Notes: generated by a model from the sequence alone, not told the origin. DNA of 64,000 nt from Aquarana catesbeiana (GCF_042186555.1 NC_133328.1:495216812-495280811); one strand, 5' to 3'; shown: positions 1 through 10,922, counted from the first letter of the stretch. Numbers and translations: made by a program.

Positions 1-51
1 ATCTTGTAAACTCACTAGTACTTGTCATAATGGGCTCCCCATAGACACTTA

Positions 52-228
52 GGGGTTGATTTGCTGAAACTGGACAGTGCAAAATCTGGTGCAGCTCTGC
101 ATAGAAACCAATCCGCTTCCAGGTTTTTTTGTCAAAGCTTAATTGAACAAGCTGAAATTAGAATCTGATTGCCTACCATGTACAGCTGCACCAGATTTTG
201 CACTCTTCACTTTTAGTAAATCCACCCC
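52..228. mobile_element. Harbinger-type MITE
   Basis: A short non-coding element. Its ends are imperfect inverted repeats (GGGGTTGATTTGCT at the left, AGTAAATCCACCCC at the right). A second inverted pair lies inside: GCAAAATCTGGTGCAGCT against AGCTGCACCAGATTTTGC. TTA flanks both ends, which fits the 3-bp TWA target duplications of PIF/Harbinger elements. There is no coding capacity. The superfamily rests on flank and terminus shape only. Confidence 0.7.
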
Positions 229-231
229 TTA

Positions 232-599
232 GATTCACTCTGCTTCTCCTTATTTTTTCTTCAGCCTACAGCTGCTCCATTGTGCAGTGTCCTTAGCCCA
301 TTCTCCTTCCTAAAGTGCTTCTGCCTATCCCTCCCAGATGTTGCCTGTATGCATGAATGGAATGGAATGAATGAATGAAATGGTCATGGCAGCCCAGAAA
401 GTGATGTCACTTGCCGAACCATGCAGTAACACTTCCTTACAGGGACAATTGTACATTAGTGTGTGTCTTTTGGCACAGCCATTCTCTGGACCACTGGCTG
501 CTAATAGAGGCCCTATTTACATTAGGGAGGATTGTTATGACCTGCCAGAGGACTGAAGGATCCTCAGGCGGGTCCTTGCATCATCTTCTCTAAGAGTGT
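232..599. other. No feature recognised
   Basis: Unique-looking AT/GC-mixed sequence between two MITEs. I see no terminal repeats, no splice-bounded reading frame and no tandem structure. The short open frames around 371-593 overlap each other and resemble no family I know. Confidence 0.5.
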
Positions 600-603
600 T
601 TAA

Positions 604-1091
604 AGCGGAGTTCCACCTGCAAAAATTTTTTTTGCAAGTCAGCAGCTACAAATACTGCAGTTGCTGACTTTTAAAATAAGGACACTTACCTGTCCAGGGA
701 ACCCACGATGTCCTCACCCAAAGCAGATCCGTCCCTCAGCTTCGGGTGGAGGCGCCGGCATCTTCAGTAAGAGAATCAGGAAGTGAAGCCTTGCGGCTTC
801 ACAGCCTGTTTCCTACTGTGCATGCACGAGACACGCTGCGTGTTCTGAATGGCCCCTGCTGTCTTCTGGGACCTGTGTGTCTCCCAGAAGACAGCAGGGG
901 GGATGGAGGAGGGGCCGGACATGGCGTAGTTCACCGCGGATTCTGTGGTGCTCTTTCACCGGAAGTGGGAGCAAATACCTGGATTAGACAGATATCTGCT
1001 CCCCCTCCCACCTGAAAGGTGCCAAATGTGACACCAAAGGGGGGGGGGGGACCGGATCAGCAGAAGTTCCATTTCTGGGTGGAAGTCCGCT
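604..1091. mobile_element. TTAA-flanked MITE with internal hairpin
   Basis: The ends are inverted (AGCGGAGTTCCACC at the left, the complement of GGTGGAAGTCCGCT at the right), and TTAA lies immediately outside both (600-603 and 1092-1095). TTAA flanks are typical of piggyBac and Kolobok-like elements. Inside, 853-871 and 882-900 are perfect inverted 19-mers separated by 10 bases, forming a strong hairpin. The open frame at 746-1015 crosses the hairpin and is not believable as a gene. Confidence 0.7.
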
Positions 1092-1437
1092 TTAATGTAA
1101 TTTATCAAAATTTCCTAATAAAAACTGAGAAACTGAATATCATTGAAAAGGAAACACCTATTTTGGGCTAAACATTTTTTGTAAAAGATAACATTTTAAA
1201 GTAGACATAAACCCTAACTACAGTGGGGACGGAAAGTATTCAGACCCCCTTAAATTTTTCACTCTTTGTTATATAGCAGCTATTTGCTAAAATCATTTAA
1301 GTTCATTTTTTTCCCTCATTAATGTACACACAGCACTCCATATTGACAGAAAGACACAGAATTGTTGACATTTTTGCAGATTTATTAAAAAAGAAAAACT
1401 GAAATATCACATGGTCCTAAGTATTCAGACCCTTTGC

Positions 1438-2408
1438 TCAGTATTTAGTAGAAGCACCTTTTTGATCTAATACAGCCATGAGTCTTTTTGGGAAAGATGC
1501 AACAAGTTTTTCACACATGGATTTGGGGATCTTCTGCCATTCCTCCTTGCAGATCCTCTCCAGTTCTGTCAGGTTGGATGGTAAACGTTGGTGGACAGCC
1601 ATTTTTAGGTCTCTCCAGAGATGCTCAATTGGGTTTAAGTCAGGGCTCTGGCTGGGCCATTCAAGAACAGTCACGGAGTTGTTGTGAAGCCACTCCTTCA
1701 TTATTTTAGCTGTGTGCTTAGGGTCATTGTCTTGTTGGAAGGTAAACCTTCGGCCTCGTCTGAGGTCCTTAGCACTCTGGAGAAGGTTTTCTTCCAGGAT
1801 ATCCCTGTACTTGGCCGCATTCATCTTTCCCTCAATTGCAACCAGTCGTCCTGTCCCTGCAGCTGAAAAACACCCCCACAGCATGATGCTGCAACCACCA
1901 TGCTTCACTGTTGGGACTGTATTGAACAGGTGATGAGCAGTGCCTGGTTTTCTTCACACACACCACTTAGAATTAAGGCCAAAAAGTTCTATCTTGGTCT
2001 CATCAGACCAGAGAATTTTATTTCTCACCATCTTGGAGTCCTTCAGGTGTTTATTAGCAAACTCCATGCGGGCCATAAAGCCCCGACTTGTGGAGGGCTG
2101 CAGTGATGGCTGACTTTCTACAACTTTCTCCCATCTCCCGACTGCATCTCTGGAGCTCAGCCACAGCGATCTTTGCATTCTTCTTTACCTCTCTCACCAA
2201 GGCTCTTCTCCCCGATAGCTCAGTTTGGCCAGACGGCCAGCTCTAGGAAGGGTTCTGGTTGTCTCAAACATCTTCCATTTAAGGATTATGGAGGCCACTG
2301 TGCTCTTAGGAACCTTAAGTACAGCAGAAATTTTTTGTAACCTTGGCCAGATCTGTGCCTTGCCACAATTCTGTCTCTGAGCTCTTCAGACAGTTCCTTT
2401 GACCTCAT
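1438..2408 (-). pseudogene. Tc1 transposase, frameshifted
   Basis: The frame starts at the ATG at 2408 (MRSKELSEELRDRIVARH), the usual helix-turn-helix N-terminus of Tc1 transposases, and ends at 1438. The middle (about 1954-2178) carries KILWSDETKIELFG with the first catalytic Asp. The last 156 codons (1438-1908) hold FQQDNDPKHTA with the second Asp and PSQSPDLNPIEHLW with the final acidic residue. These blocks lie in different frames, so at least two indels separate them. The span of 971 bp is close to the usual 340-codon length, so little has been lost apart from frame. Confidence 0.9.
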
Positions 2409-2719
2409 GATTCTCATTTGCTCTGACATGCACTGTGAGCTGTAAGGTCTTTTATAGACAGGTGTGTGGCTTTCCTAATCAAGTCCAATCAGTATAATCA
2501 AACACAGCTGGACTCAAATGAAGGTGTAGAACCATCTCAAGGATGATCAGAAGAAATGGACAGCACCTGAGTTAAATATATGAGTGTCACAGCAAAGGCC
2601 CTGAATAGTTAGGACCATGTGATATTTCAGTTTTTCTTTTTTAATAAATCTGCAAAAATGTCAACAATTCTGTGTTTTTCTGTCAATATGGGGTTCTGTG
2701 TGTACATTAATGAGAAAAA

Positions 2720-3754
2720 ACAGAACAGAATTGTTGGGATCCAAGATGCCGCCATATATTAAGAAGTGGGAGATGGAATTGGGTACACAGCTCAAAAAAT
2801 CTGAGATAGGGAAGATACATATGCTACATCGGTTAATTATAAGATGAGGGAGTTGAACTATAAGTGCCTGGCGAGATGGTATATAACCCCTGATAGAGCA
2901 CACAAGTACCAGAGTGAAACATTGTTGGCGGGGGTGCAAAGATCATCGGAACAATGGCGCATATTTGGTGGCACTGCCTGGAAATTAAAAAATTTTGGGG
3001 GCAAATTATCAAAGAGATAACCAATATTGGAGTGCCAGATGACCCATGGGGATGCCTATTTCACGGGATTAGAATGCCAACTAGGAAGTATTTGAGAACA
3101 CTACTACCACAACTGTTGGATGCGGCTAAAAGCCTTATACCCAAATATTGGCAGGAAAAAAGGAGACCTAAGCTGCAGGACTGGTTTAATAAAATCAACG
3201 AAATCCAGAATCTCGAATATTTAAGGTTCAGCGAAGGGATGGCAATGGAAGAATACGAAGAGAAATGGAGGGGATGGGTAGAGTATAAGTACTCGATTAG
3301 GTGCGCCGAGGTGATGGGCCAATAAAGAAAATACGAAGCAGGGTCCCACAAAAGACGGATATTTTGTCGTCGCATAAGAGGAAGGGAGAAGAAAGGATTA
3401 GAACCGGTAGGAGTATAGAGGAGTTGAGGGTGGGGAAGGGAGGGGGGAGTTTTCTTGGGGGGGGGGGCGAGGGGTCGGGTACTTAGGGGGTAAATATGTT
3501 TTTGGTATGTGTGTTAATGGCTGGTGCCAGCCTAAGCGAGGCTTAATTGATGTAACATGATGAAATAGAAATATCAAAAATTAAAGGGAAGGAGAGAAGA
3601 AAGAAAAAAAAGGAGAAAAAAGAAAAAAAAAGAGAACTATAAAAATATGCCACAATGATGTGAAAACGAGTGGGGACGAAGTGTAGAGTTGAAAAAAAAA
3701 AAAAGTCTCCCAGAAAAGGTTTACTGAAGTGGCAAAAAAAAAAAAAAAAAATAA
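2720..3754 (+). mobile_element. 5'-truncated L1 LINE insertion
   Basis: A target duplication, TAATGAGAAAAA, lies at 2708-2719 and 3755-3766. The insert ends in an A-rich tail (3734-3751), the signature of target-primed L1 insertion. The content is the C-terminus of L1 ORF2 followed by a G- and A-rich 3' UTR (about 3326-3733). It sits inside the right inverted repeat of the surrounding Tc1 element, so it is younger than that element. Only about 1 kb of the usual 6 kb is present. Confidence 0.9.
2740..3325 (+). pseudogene. L1 ORF2 C-terminal fragment
   Basis: The fragment encodes the region beyond the reverse transcriptase. A YIKKWEMELG-like block near 2755 is followed, after frameshifts around 2840-2950, by a clean frame from 2954 to 3325. 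That frame contains AHIWWHCLEIKKFWGQI and later LIPKYWQEKRRPKLQDWF, both typical of the L1 ORF2 C-terminal domain. The endonuclease and reverse transcriptase are absent because the insertion is 5'-truncated. Not functional. Confidence 0.85.
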
Positions 3755-3857
3755 TAATGAGAAAAAGAAATTAACTTAAATAATTTTAGCAAATAGCTAC
3801 AATATAACAAAGAGTGAAAAATGTAAGGGGGTCTGAATACTTTCTGTCCCCACTGTA

Positions 3858-4564
3858 AATGGCATTAAGTTCACTGTCATGGAAGCGCTGCCTTCAGTCC
3901 TGGGATCTCCAGTGGAACAGGAGAGCCCAGGAAGTCTGCAGAAAGCAGCAGGGGAGGGACCCGCTTCCTCCACATGTAGAAGCGATTTAGTGTCTCTATA
4001 GCCACTCAAAACGCTTTTACGTTACAAAGCCTTGCCAGTTGTAAAAAGACATCTGGGTCATGACTGCAGCTGCAGCCATGACCCCGGTATAACCACTGAA
4101 ACCTGAGCACATATGGGTATGTCCTAAGGGTGTAACATGGTTAAATAGTGCAGGTGGCATGCAAATATTGTATGCAAATATTGTAAAGATTGTATTACAC
4201 AAGAGTAAAAAGTCTAGGAAACGCTGCCAGATTTGCCTTATTGTTGCCATCTCTATAAACAAAGTTCTGTGTTTTGTTTTCATTGAAAACTGGGTGCACT
4301 AATGGGTACAGTCTTTCAATTTGAGTTTAAATGCAGACTAGCAAACCATCCAAACCTCTAGGTGGCTTCTCTTGCAATAAGCTATTTCACTGTAGTTTTT
4401 ATTACAACGAATGCTGGTTGGACATACAGAGTCAATAAGGAGAGAGCCCACACTTATGTTTAGGAATATTATACTAAAACTATGAAGCGGCCATTATCAA
4501 ATATATTTATATTAATATACTGTATTATTGTCATATGTGTAAACTGCCTAAAATTCATCAAATG
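3858..4564. other. No feature recognised
   Basis: Ordinary AT-leaning sequence between two Tc1 elements. The short open frames (3797-4009 and 4017-4283, minus) match no family I recognise and lack convincing splice signals. Confidence 0.5.
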
Positions 4565-4566
4565 TA

Positions 4567-5247
4567 CAGTGCCTTGAAAAAGTATTCATACTGCTTGAAA
4601 TTTTCCACATTTTGTCATGTTACAACCAAAAACACAAATGTATTTTATTGTTTTTTTTGTGGTAGACCAACACAAAGTGGCACATAATTGTGAAGTGGAA
4701 AGAAAATGATAAATGGTTTTCAATTGTTTTTACAAATAAATATCTAAAAAGTGTGGCGTGCATTTGTATTCAGCCCCCCGAGTCAACACTTTGTAGAACC
4801 ACCTTTCGCAAGTCTTTTTGGGGATGTCTCTACCAGCTTTGCACACCTAGACAGTGACATTTTTGCCCATTCTTCTTTTCAATATAGCTCAAGCTCTGTC
4901 AGATTGGATGGAGAGTGTCTGAACAGCAATTTTCCAGTCTTGCCACAGATTCTCAATTGGATTTAGGTCTGGACTTTGACTGGGCCATGCTAACACATGA
5001 ATATGCTTTGATCTAAACCATTCCATTGTAGCTCTGGCTGTTTAGGATCATTGTCCTGCTGGAAGGTGAACCTCCACCCCTTTCAACAATTGAAAACCAT
5101 TTATCATTGTCTTTCCACTTCACAATTATGTGCCAGTTTGTGTTGGTCTATCACAAAAAAATACAATAAAATACATTTGTGTTTTTGGTTGTAACATGAC
5201 AAAATGTGGAAAATGTCAAGGGGTATGAATACTTTTTCAAGGCACTG
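4567..5247 (-). mobile_element. Internally deleted Tc1 element
   Basis: Ends are inverted copies of CAGTGCCTTGAAAAAGTATT, flanked by TA (4565-4566 and 5248-5249). The terminal repeats are long (about 170 bp), both reaching the shared AATGATAAATGGTTTTCAAT segment. At 681 bp it is under half the size of an autonomous Tc1. The middle and N-terminal parts of the transposase are gone. It is a different subfamily from the neighbouring 1221-3855 element because the terminal sequence differs. Confidence 0.92.
4790..5085 (-). pseudogene. Tc1 transposase C-terminal remnant
   Basis: Read on the minus strand this segment corresponds to the C-terminal third of a Tc1 transposase. It covers the stretch from the second-Asp region through the block near 4940-4985 that normally encodes the SPDLNPIE-type motif. 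It ends abruptly where the deletion joins the right terminal repeat at about 5085. No intact frame remains. Identification rests on collinearity with the element at 1221-3855. Confidence 0.7.
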
Positions 5248-5476
5248 TACATTAGCCAAAAATAATATTCTAATGTAAATTTAACAATACTTACAAAATT
5301 AATCCTCGATTAGAATAAATGACAATTTGCATTTAAAATCAACCTTCTCATGTTGACATTAGCAAAAAAGTGCTGGGTACTTAAAAGCTTGTTTTGCTAT
5401 GACATTAAATATACATACAGCGGGTAAAATAAGTATTGAACACGTCCCCATTTTTCTAGGTAAATATATTTCTAAA

Positions 5477-6479
5477 TGTAGCCCCCTGTTCCTAAAAATG
5501 GGGCTATAGTGTAAATTTAGTTTTTGGCTGAGCTGTAAACAGCTCAGATTGATTCTACATAGTTTATTTGGTTCTGTTCTAAACTTGACTGGGTTGTTCA
5601 TTTCCCACTGTTGCCAGTAGGTGTCACTAGTACCACAGGACAGTGTGGAAATTACAACTGGGTTGCGTTGTAATTAATATTCTTTTTCCCATAAACAGCC
5701 CAGTAGATGACTGTGTATTCTGGGAAGGGGTATTTATTGAACAGATGCCATGTGCTCTAGTAAGTTTATACCTCGGGGCCCTTCTGGCCTGAGGCTGTAT
5801 TACTGCATCTTCTGCAGTAGGCCCAGAAGCCTATCTGGGGCCTGCTACTCCTGAGGTGGTCCCTAGGCTGTCTTGCCTAAGTGGAAGAAGCCGAGCCAAG
5901 CTGAGGAGATCCAGGGGAGGACCCTTGCTGGAGAGAGCCAGGATGAAGGCTGGTCTCTCAGAAGGGCCTGGTAACTCGTTTGGAGGACACACCTATATCT
6001 TGCTACCCTTACAGTACCGCCGGGTCGGCTTAAAGATTCTGGTACTGTCAAGCTGTTCCACAATCTAATCAAGGTAACACGCTCCTGGCTGCTAAGTTTG
6101 TAAGAGAGACTTATCCAGGCATCTACTGGTTGCTAAGTCTGTGAGAGAGGCTTATCCAGACATCTTACTGGTTGCTAGGTCTGTGTGAGAGACCTACCCA
6201 GGTATTCAAGATCCGCTAAAAGAAAGCTGTTTTGTCCTTTGATTCAAGGAGTCTGTAAGTGATCTGCTAAAAAGGGTATCCGAAACCTCCCATCAACCTC
6301 TTTCCTACAACCTTTCTCAAGTTCTAATTAAAGCATTGAAAAATACCTAAAGTGACTGGCGCCTAAATTCTGTTCATCTTCCCATTATAGCCATGGACTC
6401 AGCCTTGAGGTGAATGTAAGCTCACTCCCTGTATCTGGAGGTACCTCTCTGCTCCCAGTAGACCCAGGGGGGTGCTACA
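5477..6479 (+). mobile_element. Solo LTR nested in Tc1
   Basis: The 1,003-bp insert begins TGTAGCCCC and ends GGGTGCTACA, the TG...CA form of retroviral and Ty3/Gypsy LTRs. It is flanked by the 4-bp duplication TAAA (5473-5476 and 6480-6483). A possible poly(A) signal (AATTAAAG) near 6325 is followed by AGTGACTGGCGCC near 6350, and a very similar motif follows the poly(A) signal in the LTR at 17750-18522. No internal retroviral sequence is attached, so it probably arose by LTR-LTR recombination. A 4-bp duplication fits either a gamma-type ERV or a Gypsy element, and I cannot separate these. Confidence 0.85.
6088..6206. repeat. Three-copy ~43-bp tandem repeat inside the LTR
   Basis: Three diverged copies of a unit containing GCTAAGTCTGTGAGAGAGGC, then TTATCCAGACATCT and ACTGGTT, follow one another. 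They lie before the presumed poly(A) signal, in the U3/R part of the LTR, where short tandem duplications often serve as enhancer-like repeats. That role is inferred, not shown. Confidence 0.75.
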
Positions 6480-6800
6480 TAAAGGTGCTATTGACCTTCA
6501 ATTTTCACTACATGTCGGTAACAACCCATGCAATCCATACATACAAAGAAACCAAAACAAATAAGTTCAGAACCTTATGTGTAATAAAATGGAATGACAC
6601 AGGTAAAAGTGTTGAACACATGAAGAAACGGAGGTGCAATAAAGGCATGGAAAGCCAAGACACCATGCTGAGATCTATTAGAAATTGAAAAGTAACCCTG
6701 ACTCTTGTAAGTGCAAATTAATATCAGCTGGTTCAGTCTCTACTGATGGCCTATAAAAAGGTGTCTCATTACCAAGGTGTAACACAAGAAACATCTCATG

Positions 6801-7485
6801 ATGGGTAAAAGCAAAGAGCTCTCTCAAGACCTTTGCAAGCTTATTGTTGCAAAACAGTGATGTCATTGGTTACAGAAGGATTTCTAAACTGAAAGTGAAA
6901 ATAATTATCATAAGAGTTGTCCAAGAGCCAATCACCACATGTGAAGAGCTTCAGAAAGACCTGGAATTAGCGGGTACAATTGTTTCAAAGAAAACAATAA
7001 GTAATGCACTTAACCACCACAGTGAAGTTTGGAGGTGGGAACATCATGGTGTGGGGCTGTTTTGCAGCTTATGGTACTGGCAAACTTCATATCATTGAAG
7101 GAAAGATGAATGGAAAAATGTACCAAGACATTCTTGATAAAAATCTGCTGCCATCTACCAGGATGATGAAGATGAAATGAGGGTGGACATTACAGTGAGA
7201 CAATGATCCCAAACAAAGCCAAGGAAACTCTCAATTGGTTTCAAAGAAAGAAAATAAAGCTGCTAGAATAGCCCAACCAATCACCTGACTTGAATCCAAT
7301 AGAAAATGGAAAGAACTAAAGATCAGAGTTCATAGAAAAGGCCCACGGAAACTTCAAGATTTGAAGACTGTTTGTGTGGAAGAATGTGTCAAAATCACAA
7401 CTGAGCAATGCATGCAACTAGTTTCTCCATACAGGAGGCGACTTGAAGCTTTCATTACCAACAAAGGATTTTGTACAAAGTATTA
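6801..7485 (+). pseudogene. Tc1 transposase, deleted and frameshifted
   Basis: Starts MGKSKELSQD at 6801. The N-terminal helix-turn-helix region runs to about 7018 (ending near ISNALNHH) and then jumps to sequence for GKLHIIEGKMNGKMYQDILD. The segment holding the first catalytic Asp (the WSDE block) is therefore deleted. Downstream DNDPK (second Asp) and a degraded SPDLNPI block are recognisable near 7200-7305 but broken by stops and indels. The last stretch to NKGFCTKY is open. Non-functional. Confidence 0.85.
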
Positions 7486-7696
7486 CATTTCAGTTAGAGT
7501 GTTCAATATTTTTCCCTGCGTCATTCCATCCTATTACACAGAACTTAATTTCTGAAGTTATTTGTTTTAATTTCTTTGTATGTATGGACTGCATGGGTTA
7601 CCGACATGTGGTGAAAATTTCATGTCAATAGCACCTTTAGAAATATATTTACCTAAAAAAATAGTGAAGTTTTCAATACTTATTTTACCTACTGTA

Positions 7697-8639
7697 TTCC
7701 ATAACCCTGTTACTTTAAAGTAAAAAAAAAAAAAAAAAAAAAGTTTTCAGCTTTATAGTGTTACTTATATTTTCTGCTTGGCACTGGGATATCCATCTCC
7801 CTTTCAGAGAAATGTTACTCGCATAATAGGATAGTCTACAACAAATTTTCTGGTATTACACAAATGACAATTTATGTAGTATGTGATATGGCTCATCCTG
7901 AAGAAATATTGGCATCCATAAAACTTACTGGACTGCAAACCTGTGTAAAAATGACAGCTGGATATGAAAGCCACGTGACTGGTTATAAAATCAATCACAA
8001 AAGGCTGTACACGTGTGAAAGGAGAAATAATGGCACTTGTGTTTTAATAAACTCACACTAAGGAAATCAAAGGAATAATCTTTGTAATTTTCAAGGTCAG
8101 GCTACCGATTAGCCCATTCACACAGCTGGAAGATGAATGGTGCTTTGATTGGATCTTGACATGAACAAAACCTATGGACATGCTGTCATGTCTAGATCAT
8201 GCTGATGTAATTCTTAAAGCCCACTGTTTTTTTCTCTACCTCAAGTACTATAGATGTAAATTATTTTTTTGGAATCACATATAAGCTTTAACATGGTAAA
8301 TTAATTTTGAAAGCAATTTTAATTTTTTTTAAAGATCTGCCACTTAAAAAACAAACAAATTGGTCATTAAGCTTTGACAGTCCATGTGCAGGCATTTCCT
8401 GTTATAGGGTGTCAACTCTATTCCTGTTTCCCAACTGTTCTTTTGCATTGCCACTCTGTCACACATGCTCCCATTGAGGACTACAAGCGGCAGTGTCAAC
8501 GCACATTGTACAGACATTCTTCCCTGTCATCATCATCAGGATACTGGTCCAGAAAAATGACAGACAGCAGTTGCACAAGATAGACAGGACGAGGTTGCAA
8601 AAAAGCTCCAGGAGATCAGCACCCCTGAGAGAAAACAAA
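7697..8639. other. No feature recognised; one poly(A) run
   Basis: Contains an A tract at about 7723-7741, otherwise AT-rich sequence without terminal repeats, tandem structure or a recognisable frame. The open frame at 7864-8061 ends within AT-rich DNA and resembles nothing I know. Confidence 0.5.
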
Positions 8640-8692
8640 GGATGGAAAAAGGTGAAAACAGGTTTTTTTACTCCCCATCATGCAGCGGGCAG

Positions 8693-8758
8693 TGATGTCA
8701 CAAGGGGTGGGGGCTTCAGGTGATGTCACTGGATGACCACGCCCCATGGCTTTATAAG
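8693..8758 (+). promoter_or_regulatory. Putative Pol II promoter: two CRE-like sites and TATA box
   Basis: TGATGTCAC occurs at 8693-8701 and 8721-8729, each one base from a CREB/ATF half-palindrome. Next come ACGCCCCATG and TTTATAAG (TATA at about 8753-8758). The same order (TGATGTCAC, ACGCCCCATGCC, TATATAAG) is found on the minus strand at 29275-29345 inside the other foldback repeat. That conservation is the main reason to believe it. Transcription itself is not shown. Confidence 0.5.
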
Positions 8759-8794
8759 TAATGACACACGCCCGAGCTAATACTACAGCGGGAG

Positions 8795-9020
8795 CTAGCA
8801 TCAAGAGAAGAACTGGAGGAAGAACCAGCAGAGGAAGAAGACAGTGGAGAGAGAAGAACCAGGGGAATAACCAGTGGAAGAAGACATCAGCGCAGTGAGA
8901 AGAACCGGAGGAAGAATCAGAGGAAGAAGACATCAGCGCAGCAAGAAGAACTGGAGGATGAAGACATCACCGGAGAGAGATGAACCGGAGGGAGAAGAAA
9001 TCAGAGGGAGAAGAAACGTT
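8795..9020 (+). repeat. Purine-rich GAAGAACCGGAGG tandem repeat
   Basis: Irregular copies of GAAGAACYGGAGG and GAAGAAGACATCAGCGCAG follow the TATA box at a plausible transcript distance. The stretch is almost pure purine on the plus strand. It reads through as Arg/Glu-rich peptide in several frames. I treat it as non-coding tandem repeat, because the equivalent block at 29030-29230 is open in more than one frame and conserves no single protein. Confidence 0.7.
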
Positions 9021-9031
9021 GGAGCTACTTT

Positions 9032-9037
9032 AATAAA
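9032..9037 (+). terminator. AATAAA poly(A) signal of the cassette
   Basis: AATAAA, about 275 bases after the TATA box, is followed by GGACTTTTTCAAAAACC and a T-rich stretch near 9060-9090. The counterpart element has AATAAA followed by TTACTTTAAAAACCTGTC at the matching place. The spacing and sequence context are kept in both copies. Confidence 0.5.
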
Positions 9038-9637
9038 GGACTTTTTCAAAAACCTATGTACTGGTTTTATTTATTTTTGACACTTTGTTTTGGGTGAATA
9101 AGTAGGGGTACAATGTACCCCTACTCATTCACATAAGGTGAGGGGCCGGGATCTTGGGGCCCCCTTGTTAAAGCCCCCTGCCCGCAGACCCCCAAAACAA
9201 CCGCCCAGGGTTGTCATGAGGGTGCCCTTGTCCCCATTAACGCAGAACGCAGAGCTGCCCCAAAGCACCCACCCCCCATGTTGAGGGCATATGGCCCTGC
9301 ACTCGCTCGTCCCCCCCCCTTTCCTGACCTGTCAGGCTGCATGCTCAGATAAGGGACTGGTATGTATTTTGGGGGGACCCCACACTGTTTTTTTTTTTTA
9401 TTTTGGCATGGGGGGTCCTCTTAAAATCCATACCAGACCAAAGAGCCATTTTTTTTTTAAATTTTGACATGGGGTTTCCCCTCAAGATCCATACCAGATC
9501 TGGAGGGCATGGTATTGTCAGATCAAAGTCAGATCCCATTCATTGAAGTCTCATGGAAGTCGGAAATGAAGTCATAGGGCAAAGTTGGAGCAGAAGTTGT
9601 CCGACTTTTTTGTCGGAGCAGTGTGAACCCGGCCTAA

Positions 9638-10639
9638 GCGCTCAAAGGAAATAAATGGCAATAAATAAAATGGCAAGAGGCAACATTTTGTATTGCAATG
9701 CATGTTAACAATTACACACAGGTGAAATGCAGGCACTTTGTGTTATCTCTAATTGCCAGGTATTTATTTTTACTGACAAAGAAGAACTCAACTCCCCCCC
9801 TCCCCCTTTGTATTTTTGTATTTTTTTCCCTCCCAGCTGAATTGTATAGGCAGGTTGTCCCCTAAAAGCATACTCACAAGCCTAGTGATCCAGCGGTATT
9901 CTCTACACAGCACACCAGGTCCTACGCTGCCATCCTTTTTGAGCTGTCTCTTCTGGGCTGTGCAGCAAATCATGAATAAATAGCTGCCCTCTCCCCCCCC
10001 AGTGCCACAGTGCATGTGCTGCAGTGTGCCCGGATCCTAGGAGACTGAGCAGCTGCAGATTTTTTCTGGCTTAGGTGAGAAAGTGTCGGGAGGGGTCCCC
10101 AAAGAAATGTACATTTCTGTTAGAGGAGTGGGCTGGGGGAAGTAAGTTGCTAGGGAGGGTAAAATTCCATTTCGGGACACACTAGGCACATAAATAACCC
10201 GACAAAAATGTTTAGGCTAAGGTGTAGTCATTTTATATCATTTCATATGTCCAACGCTGGCTAAACCAGTTAGCATCTGATTTCTAAACTAACAATATTT
10301 CTATAGTCTAGAATATCGCTGCCTTAGCATGCAATGACCTGGACTGACCTCCATGGATATTACTCACACAAGAGAAGCCGATAGAAATTCTACTTACAAT
10401 TACTGTGTCAAGCCAGCAGGTAAATTAAGTAAACTAGACTTTGATTAATCATTCCTAACCTATGCAAATAAGCTTATGTAAAACACTGATGCGTCAAAAA
10501 AGGAAAATGTGACAAAATATTTTGTTGAATGCATTTACAAAAGAAAATATCAGATCCGTTTCTGGCTATTCATGAACGATATAGCAACACTCAGAACAGT
10601 ATCTCTAGAGCAGAAGCTAAAGTCAAAATATATCAAGCT
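9638..10639. other. No feature recognised
   Basis: About 1 kb with homopolymer runs (CCCCCCC near 9795 and 9990) but no terminal repeats, tandem repeats or protein family signal. Confidence 0.5.
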
Positions 10640-10642
10640 TTA

Positions 10643-10919
10643 GGCTCTGTTTCAACTACTGCGAGCTGTTGTTCGACTTGACACATGTGAAGTCGCATGA
10701 CAAGTCAAAATCCATGTATTTCAATGGTCTCCGTTCTAATTGGTGCGACTCAAGTCACAGTAACTCCAAAAAAAGGTTTTTGTACTACTTTGTTCCGACT
10801 TTGGTGCAACTTGTTCTCCCATGGTTCTCACCAGTTGCATGATATTGCATCAAAAATTGCATTGCAAAGTTGCACTGTAAATTGTGCAACTTTGGGGTCG
10901 CAATAGTGGAAACCGAGCC
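10643..10919. mobile_element. Harbinger-type MITE
   Basis: Ends are inverted (GGCTCTGTTTCAACTA at the left against the complement of TAGTGGAAACCGAGCC at the right) and each is flanked by TTA (10640-10642, 10920-10922). The interior is rich in CAACTTG/CAAGT-type short inverted motifs. No coding capacity. Confidence 0.75.
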
Positions 10920-10922
10920 TTA

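Larger units (their letters stand above)
1221..3855 (-). mobile_element. Tc1/mariner transposon, interrupted by L1
   Basis: The termini are inverted copies beginning CAGTGGGGACGGAAAGTA, each flanked by TA (1219-1220 and 3856-3857), the canonical Tc1/mariner target duplication. The motif AAGTATTCAGACCC occurs at the outer end and again near 1416, giving the inner/outer direct-repeat layout of long-IR Tc1 elements. The transposase lies on the minus strand. Without the L1 insertion at 2720-3754 the element would be about 1.6 kb, normal for the family. It is inactive because the transposase is broken and the right repeat is split. Confidence 0.93.
5418..7694 (+). mobile_element. Tc1/mariner transposon, interrupted by a solo LTR
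   Basis: The terminal repeats read CAGCGGGTAAAATAAGTATT at the left and its near-complement at the right, with TA outside each end (5416-5417, 7695-7696). The left repeat is split after AAATATATTTCTAAA by the LTR at 5477-6479 and resumes at 6480 with AAAGGTGCTATTGAC. Without the LTR the element is about 1.27 kb, so it is also internally deleted. The transposase is on the plus strand. This is a third Tc1 subfamily, distinct from the two upstream. Confidence 0.92.
8640..9637 (+). mobile_element. Partial foldback repeat carrying a mini transcription unit
   Basis: This segment is homologous to one half of the palindromic element at 28277-30197. It shares the TATA-purine-rich-AATAAA cassette, the ATGTACCCCTACTCATTCAC block near 9110, the GGGCCCCC/CTTGTCCCCAT block near 9150-9235, and the TCCATACCAGA blocks near 9430-9500. 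Only one arm is present, so no palindrome forms. The right edge near 9620 (GTGTGAACCCGGCCTAA) is the end of a MITE, suggesting further nesting. The left boundary is approximate. Confidence 0.65.
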
